From NCBI GenBank assembly GCA_018714945.1, contig DVMO01000066.1:1-10550 (forward strand): a DNA stretch of 10,550 nucleotides, in the 5' to 3' direction. How positions within the stretch are numbered: the first letter of the stretch is position 1; the number at the start of each line of letters is the position of its first letter. The notes below the pieces were generated by a model. The model was not told the DNA's origin, made no database searches, and was given only the letters and a program-made list of their open reading frames with translations. Of this stretch, positions 6,225 to 10,550 are shown one piece after another. Origin of the DNA: Fimisoma avicola (GTDB taxonomy: Bacteria > Bacillota > Clostridia > Peptostreptococcales > Anaerovoracaceae). Made by a program: the position numbers and the translations under genes.

Positions 6225-7139
6225 CTATTCTTCGCTGGACAGCATATCCTTGATGCCGTCTCCGGTCAGATTGAATCCTAAAACTATGAGCATGATGGCA
6301 AGAGCCGGGAATACTGACATCCACCATTGATCCGGCAGGAAGTTTATACCGCTGTTTACCATGGAACCGAGGGACGGGGTAGGCGGCTGCTCGCCCATAC
6401 CCACATAGCTGAGGGTGGCTCCTGCCATTACGGCCCAGCCCATGTCCAGAGTTACTTTGGTCAATATCGGCGATAATGTATTAGGAAGTATCTCCCGCAA
6501 AAGTATGTGAGCTTTGCTGGCTCCCAGTACCTCTGCCGATCTTATGTAAGTCTCGTTTCTGGTAGATACGACGATACCGTAAACCAGTCTGGTGTACCAA
6601 GGCCACCATGAAACGCTCAGGGCCAGCATGGCATTGGTAAGGCTGGCCTCCATAATGGAAGACACACACATTACCAGGATAAGGGCAGGCAGGGCAAGGA
6701 ACACATCAGCCAGCCTCATTATCAGGTTAGATATGAATTTTCCGTTCCAGTACCCTGCGATCAGGCCGAGGATACCGCCAAGAGGCACTACGATAAGGAG
6801 GCATCCAATGCCCATGGTCAAAGCTCCTCTGAAAGCGTATATTATACGGCTGAACATATCTCGTCCTGTAGCATCGGTTCCAAGTATGTGGTCTGCTGAC
6901 GGCGCTTCCAGGGCTTCAGAGAATTTTACCACTGCGCCCACATCTTCAGGATAAGGAACTATGAACTTGTAAAAGATTGCGCAAAGCACCACCAGGATTA
7001 TGATGGCAATGCCCACCACCGACAATTTGTTGAGTGAAAATTTGTACCATTTTTTTCTCAGCTCTGTCATGCGGTTTTTGCTGGGCAGTTTTGAAACATC
7101 CACGGAGGAAATGTCGATCCTTGTTTTGTTGTTTTCCAT
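6225..7139 (-). CDS. ABC transporter permease, DppC type
   Basis: This 304-residue membrane subunit pairs with the DppB-type permease. The N-terminus is a hydrophilic cytoplasmic arm (1-38), a first helix follows at about 40-61, and then the DppC hallmark HILGTDATGRDMFSRI (84-99). Further hydrophobic segments lie near 105-130, 142-162, 168-192 and 274-292. The EAA loop is near 198-220 (YIRSAEVLGASKAHILLRE), followed by the conserved PPTPSLGSM (252-260) and LGFNLTGDGIKD (287-298). The ATG at 7139 has GGGAGGAG six bases upstream, in the 15-base gap after the previous stop. Its TAG stop lies inside the ribosome binding region of the next gene, implying coupled translation. Like both downstream ATPases, it begins MEN with A-rich codons. 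Confidence 0.95.
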   Translation of the reverse strand: MENNKTRIDISSVDVSKLPSKNRMTELRKKWYKFSLNKLSVVGIAIIILVVLCAIFYKFIVPYPEDVGAVVKFSEALEAPSADHILGTDATGRDMFSRIIYAFRGALTMGIGCLLIVVPLGGILGLIAGYWNGKFISNLIMRLADVFLALPALILVMCVSSIMEASLTNAMLALSVSWWPWYTRLVYGIVVSTRNETYIRSAEVLGASKAHILLREILPNTLSPILTKVTLDMGWAVMAGATLSYVGMGEQPPTPSLGSMVNSGINFLPDQWWMSVFPALAIMLIVLGFNLTGDGIKDMLSSEE

Positions 7140-7154
7140 GATTCTCCTCCCTTC

Positions 7155-8177
7155 TTATTTTTCCGCCAGCCGCACTCTCGGATCGAGAGCCCGTATGACA
7201 ATGTCAGCTATAAGGTTAAATATTATCACTATGACGCCCAGCACCATTACTACGGCCGAAATAGCAAAAACATCTTTGTTGAGCATTGCTGTCAGGCCGT
7301 AATTGGCCAGTCCCGGATATCCGAAGATCTGTTCTACGAGAAATGCTCCGCCGAATATTCCGGCTATGTCCAGTGCCATGACCGAAATCGTCGAGTTCAG
7401 TGACGGTTTGAGCAGATACTTGCGGAGTATCTTGTTTTCCGGTATGCCATAGGCTCTTTCTGCATAAGCATATGGTTTGTCCAGGTTTTCGACCATGCTG
7501 GATCTGGTGATCCTGGCTGCCTGGCTTATCCCCGCAAATGACAGGGTAACAGAAGGCAGTATCAGATGTTTAAGGGCATCCAGAAAACCTGCGAAGTTGC
7601 CCTGCAGCAGAAAATCTACCGTGTACATTCCGGTTATAGTTTCAGGAGGGCTGAAGCCTGCACTGAGCCTTCCTGATATTGGCAATATAGGTATCACATA
7701 GGCGAACATGAGCATGGCCAGTACTGCCCATAGAAATGCAGGTGCGCATATACCGAAATATGACAATGTTCGTATTATTCCATCAAGCCATTTGCCTGAA
7801 TACTTTGTGGATATGACTCCAAGTACTATACCGAATATTATTACAAGTATTGCAGTAAGTATGGCCAGTTCAAGAGTCGCCGGCAGATATGAGCTTATAT
7901 CATCCGCAACAGGTCTTCTTGTCACTATGGAGTCACCGAAATCGCCCTGCAATATTCCGGATATCCAGTATCCGTACTGGACTATGTATGAATCATTCAG
8001 GTGCATTTCTTCCCTCAGAGCTTCTACCGCTTCTTCCGGCGCTCTCGGGCCCAGGGCCATCCTGGCCGTATCGCCCGGCATGATCCGGACGATAACGAAG
8101 ATCAGGATGGACAGGCCAACGAGAACGAAGAAGTATGCAACTAACCGTTTCAGCACTGATATAACTTTTGTCTTCAT
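7155..8177 (-). CDS. ABC transporter permease, DppB type
   Basis: This 340-residue integral membrane protein is one of the two channel-forming subunits of the importer. The N-terminal helix (about 11-31) runs into IMPGDTARMALGPRAP, the usual extracytoplasmic DppB segment, followed by QYGYWISGILQGDFGDS (67-83). Hydrophobic segments follow near 100-122, 135-162, 205-222, 262-282 and 303-326. The cytoplasmic EAA loop, which contacts the ATPases, is near 235-260 (YAYAERAYGIPENKILRKYL), and the C-terminus IRALDPRVRL is the family signature. The length is typical. The ATG at 8177 has AGAGGA about seven bases upstream. The gene sits between the receptor (43 bases) and the second permease (15 bases), the canonical order for these systems. 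Subfamily is certain; which peptide-like substrate it moves is unknown. Confidence 0.95.
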   Translation of the reverse strand: MKTKVISVLKRLVAYFFVLVGLSILIFVIVRIMPGDTARMALGPRAPEEAVEALREEMHLNDSYIVQYGYWISGILQGDFGDSIVTRRPVADDISSYLPATLELAILTAILVIIFGIVLGVISTKYSGKWLDGIIRTLSYFGICAPAFLWAVLAMLMFAYVIPILPISGRLSAGFSPPETITGMYTVDFLLQGNFAGFLDALKHLILPSVTLSFAGISQAARITRSSMVENLDKPYAYAERAYGIPENKILRKYLLKPSLNSTISVMALDIAGIFGGAFLVEQIFGYPGLANYGLTAMLNKDVFAISAVVMVLGVIVIIFNLIADIVIRALDPRVRLAEK

Positions 8178-8220
8178 TGCAATTTCCTCTTTCTCTCAGT
8201 TGGCTGTGATAATTTAAGGA

Positions 8221-9876
8221 TCAGCTTAGCCTGTAGTCAAAGAAGTATACCGTATATCCCGGAGAGTAAATGGAATCTACGCCGTTTTCATAATCTGCCG
8301 CCACCGGCATATAGCTGATATAATCGGATCTGTAAACAAATGTTGACGACAAATCGCAAGCCCAGATCGTAGGGCAAAGATCCACTATCTGTCTGGCGAT
8401 CTCTGAGTAAGCAGCAGCTCTCTCATCATCATCTGTTATCATCATAGCTTCCTCGATGGCTGCATCCAGCTGCGGATCCTCTACCCAGTCGGTATGCTCC
8501 CAAGAACCGTTTGAATCAGTATGATATCTCGGTTTCAGTGCGGCTCCTCCGTCAGGGTAAGCCGGATTGAATACGATAAATGATGCATTTGGTGTAGTTT
8601 CTACCGCAGAACCGTCTGTCATCATGTTAGCAAAAGGTTTGCCTGTGATCTCGACAGTTACTCCCAGCTGGCTCATGCCTGCCTGCATCAGCAGGGCCGT
8701 TTTTTCCTGCTGTTCTCCGCCTTCTGAGCAGTATGACAAGGTTACCACCATCTCACCGCTGATGAGCTGATCATAGTAAGGCGACTGTTCAAGTTCTTCT
8801 TTTGCCTTGTCCAGATCATATGTATAAGGGAATTCGCTCTCTGGCAGCGCCCCGGCTATGCCTGTGATGATAGGTCCTGTGGGCTTGACGCTTCCAACAT
8901 AGATATCGTTGATCACCGAATCATAGTCAAGGGCATATGCCATGGCTTTGCGGAAGTGGATGTCATCGGTAGGTGCAAGCTGAGTGTTGAGCGAAATATT
9001 GAAATTTCCTCCGCTGAAAGTCCTTACCATGGTCACGCCGTCTTCAGAGGCCATTGACTCGTAAGTTTCAGGAGTCTGAGCATTGTCTGTTATATCCAGT
9101 TCTCCTCTTGATATCATGGTCTTCATGGTGGAAGTGACAACTCCGCCCTGGAGCTTGGCTTCCTTTGGAGCGTTTTCATCAAATTCCTGCCAGTAGTTGT
9201 CGCTCTGCTCCATTATCACATATTCTTCTGTACGGATCTCTTTCACTTTGTAAGGGCCACTGCCGGCATCGTTGGTGTTGAGCCATGTCTTGCCGTAATC
9301 ACCATATTCGCCGTACTGTGTGCTGCTGGTATCAATGTTCTCAGTTACGAGAGCGCTGTCAAGGATGTAAAGTCTGGTCAGCGACTGTGCGAAAGTTCCT
9401 GAAGGCACTGCCAGATTGAACTGTACCGTATGATCGTCGATCACTTCTACCGAATCAACTACCCCGGTATAAAGATATGCAAGTCCTTCACCCATGGTGA
9501 GCAGCCTGTCCATGCTCCACTTGACATCGTTGGCTGTCAGAGGATTGCCGCTGTGGAATACCACATCATCCCTCAGATGGAAAGTGTAAGCGGTACAATC
9601 GTCATTTGCTTCCCAGCTTTCAGCCACCATAGGCTTCACCGTTCCATCGGTATTTGGGAATACAAGGCTGTCATACATGTTTACCACTGCCATCAAATCG
9701 GCGTCCTTGTTGGCTACGCCAGGGTCGATGTATGCAGGCCAGTCAATATTTACTACGACCTGTCCGTCGGTATGAGATGAAGCACCGCCGTCATCTCCGC
9801 TTCCGCATGCCGCCATAGATAATACCATCGCCAAGATAAGTGCGCATGCGATCACTTTTTTGAGTACGCTTTTCAT
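8221..9876 (-). CDS. ABC transporter substrate-binding lipoprotein, SBP_bac_5 (peptide/opine/nickel) family
   Basis: This 551-residue lipid-anchored receptor captures the substrate outside the membrane and delivers it to the permeases encoded next. The leader has a basic start (MKSVLKK), a hydrophobic stretch at residues 8-22 and a lipobox ending at Cys24 (MAAC), then a Gly/Ser/Asp-rich linker. Family landmarks are AESWEANDD near 85-93, FHLRDDVVFHSGNPLTANDV near 99-118, GSGPYKV near 205-211, and FRKAMAYALDYDSVIND near 308-324. The length is normal for cluster-C receptors, which bind peptides, opines, nickel chelates or oligosaccharides. Family membership is certain, but the ligand cannot be read from the sequence. 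The neighbouring M20D, DUF917 and amidohydrolase genes favour an amide-containing small molecule. The ATG at 9876 is preceded by a good AGGAG, and the next gene starts 43 bases after its TGA stop. Confidence 0.95.
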   Translation of the reverse strand: MKSVLKKVIACALILAMVLSMAACGSGDDGGASSHTDGQVVVNIDWPAYIDPGVANKDADLMAVVNMYDSLVFPNTDGTVKPMVAESWEANDDCTAYTFHLRDDVVFHSGNPLTANDVKWSMDRLLTMGEGLAYLYTGVVDSVEVIDDHTVQFNLAVPSGTFAQSLTRLYILDSALVTENIDTSSTQYGEYGDYGKTWLNTNDAGSGPYKVKEIRTEEYVIMEQSDNYWQEFDENAPKEAKLQGGVVTSTMKTMISRGELDITDNAQTPETYESMASEDGVTMVRTFSGGNFNISLNTQLAPTDDIHFRKAMAYALDYDSVINDIYVGSVKPTGPIITGIAGALPESEFPYTYDLDKAKEELEQSPYYDQLISGEMVVTLSYCSEGGEQQEKTALLMQAGMSQLGVTVEITGKPFANMMTDGSAVETTPNASFIVFNPAYPDGGAALKPRYHTDSNGSWEHTDWVEDPQLDAAIEEAMMITDDDERAAAYSEIARQIVDLCPTIWACDLSSTFVYRSDYISYMPVAADYENGVDSIYSPGYTVYFFDYRLS

Positions 9877-9947
9877 AAGTCTCTCCTCTCATTAAATTTG
9901 GGGTTTTCCGTCTATAGCACCGGCCGGCGCGGGGCCTCTTCCGGGAG
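9877..9947 (-). other. Longest intergenic gap, containing a GC-rich imperfect palindrome and the receptor gene's ribosome binding site
   Basis: This 71-base spacer between the amidohydrolase stop and the receptor start is the longest in the window. Its upstream half is very GC-rich and contains the imperfect palindrome GCGCCGGCCGGTGC (about 9917-9930), followed by a short AT-rich part leading into the ribosome binding site. The palindrome could fold only a short stem and no T-run follows it, so it is not a convincing terminator. A TATAGA hexamer (about 9912-9917 on the minus strand) resembles a -10 box but has no recognisable -35 partner. If the importer has an extra promoter or an mRNA-processing point, this is where it would be. 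That is inference only. Confidence 0.35.
9883..9887 (-). promoter_or_regulatory. Shine-Dalgarno site of the ABC receptor gene
   Basis: The minus strand reads GAGAGGAGAGACTT directly before the ATG at 9876. The AGGAG core sits six bases from the start codon, which supports that start, as does the typical lipoprotein leader that follows it. Confidence 0.8.
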
Positions 9948-10550
9948 CTACCTCTGTATTCCGGCGAAAACTTGTTCGCCGTCTATAAATGTTCCTGTCA
10001 CAAATATCTTATCTATGTCCTCTGGTGGCACTTTGAAAATATCATCTGACAGTACAGCGAAGGTTGCGTTAAATCCCCTCTTTAAAACGCCCATTTTCTC
10101 AAATCCTCCAATGAGGGCTCCTTCTCTGGTATACAGTTTTATGGCCGTTTCTGTATCTATGCAGTTTTCTCGGCCGCAGTCGGTGCCGTCATAAGCATAT
10201 CTGGCAACTGCCGACTTTATATTCGGAAAAGGATCGGACGGCACTGCCCATGAAGTTGCCGGAGCGTCGGTAGAAAGGGCTACCTGTACGCCTTTTTCCA
10301 GCATGTGCCTGATGGGATATGTTTCCTTGAGCCAGTCCTGCCCCAGGTTGTTAAGATAGCTTTCAATCTCCGAATACATGAATATGGCCTGTGTCGATAC
10401 GGCTATCTTTTTCTCTGCCATGATCTCTATGGCTTCTTCGGACGGATCCGTCACATGTTCGAGCCTTATATGCGGCCTGTCCGTTATCCACGGGCTTTCT
10501 GACTCTGCCCGGGATGTGATCTTGTCGATGGTTCGTTTCCCCATGGCGTG
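9948..10550 (-). CDS. YtcJ-type amidohydrolase (amidohydrolase family 3), C-terminal part, 5' end outside window
   Basis: This is the C-terminal 200 or so residues of a metal-dependent amidohydrolase of the YtcJ / amidohydrolase-3 group, cytoplasmic enzymes that hydrolyse C-N bonds in amides, formamides or cyclic ureides. The reading frame is open to the right edge. The visible part begins HAMGKRTID, which matches the internal metal-binding motif HAxGDRAxD, so the ATG at 10544 is internal and the true start lies beyond 10550. Further landmarks are RLEH about 26 residues on (the second His of the barrel), STDAP with the conserved catalytic Asp, a PSDPF stretch, the YTREGA helix and the C-terminal strand region GTFIDGEQVF. 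One oddity is that the Asp of HAxGD is Lys here. The stop (TAG) lies 71 bases before the receptor gene. The family is clear; the substrate is not. It is likely the upstream member of the same catabolic operon, though the larger gap leaves room for separate control. Confidence 0.85.
   Translation of the reverse strand, partial: HAMGKRTIDKITSRAESESPWITDRPHIRLEHVTDPSEEAIEIMAEKKIAVSTQAIFMYSEIESYLNNLGQDWLKETYPIRHMLEKGVQVALSTDAPATSWAVPSDPFPNIKSAVARYAYDGTDCGRENCIDTETAIKLYTREGALIGGFEKMGVLKRGFNATFAVLSDDIFKVPPEDIDKIFVTGTFIDGEQVFAGIQR

Noticed and set aside
5549..6253. Open frame of 234 codons on the plus strand.
   Set aside because: It is antisense to the DppD-type ATPase gene, whose motifs are unmistakable, and its translation resembles no protein I recognise.
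9905..9925. TATAGA as the -10 element of a promoter for the importer genes.
   Set aside because: No -35-like hexamer lies at a suitable distance; the upstream sequence is nearly pure G and C.
9901..9947. GC-rich palindrome as a transcription terminator between the amidohydrolase and the receptor gene.
   Set aside because: The stem is short and imperfect with almost no loop, and no T-run follows on the minus strand.
9948..10544. ATG at 10544 as the amidohydrolase start.
   Set aside because: The ATG codes the Met inside the conserved HAMGKR motif and the frame is open to the window edge, so the gene starts outside the window.

Overview
The window is a dense array of ten genes, all on the minus strand, so transcription runs from right (about 10550) to left (1). 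The genes lie within 0-71 bases of each other or overlap, and no convincing terminator or internal promoter is visible. The simplest reading is one polycistronic operon that enters the window at its right edge. Strong GGAGG-type ribosome binding sites, a typical low-complexity lipoprotein leader (lipobox MAAC) and split transketolase subunits suggest an anaerobic Gram-positive bacterium of the Clostridia type. Synergistota or a related amino-acid fermenter cannot be excluded. No RNA gene, CRISPR array, insertion sequence or repeat array was seen.

Layout in transcription order: (i) 10550-9948, the C-terminal part of a YtcJ-type metal-dependent amidohydrolase, cut by the window edge; (ii) 9876-4204, a complete peptide/opine/nickel-class (Dpp/Opp) ABC importer with lipoprotein receptor, DppB- and DppC-type permeases, and DppD- and DppF-type ATPases; (iii) 4202-3087, a DUF917 / S-methyl-thiohydantoin-desulfurase-family protein; (iv) 3086-1833, an M20D zinc-type amidohydrolase/aminoacylase; (v) 1817-16, a two-gene split transketolase, N-terminal (TPP-binding) subunit then C-terminal (pyrimidine-binding plus C-domain) subunit, joined by an ATGA overlap.

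The genes read as an uptake-and-dismantle pathway. The importer brings in a small amide- or peptide-like molecule. Up to three C-N (or C-S) bond-cleaving enzymes (YtcJ amidohydrolase, DUF917 protein, M20D amidase) take it apart, and a thiamine-dependent two-carbon transferase handles a ketose-like or hydroxyketone fragment. A dedicated transketolase pair attached to a peptide-type importer and a DUF917 enzyme is the most unusual aspect of the locus, and the true substrate is not evident from the sequence. Two protein-level oddities support specialisation. The transketolase C-subunit seems to have replaced several usual sugar-phosphate-contacting residues, and the DppF-type ATPase has LGGGE in place of the LSGGQ signature.
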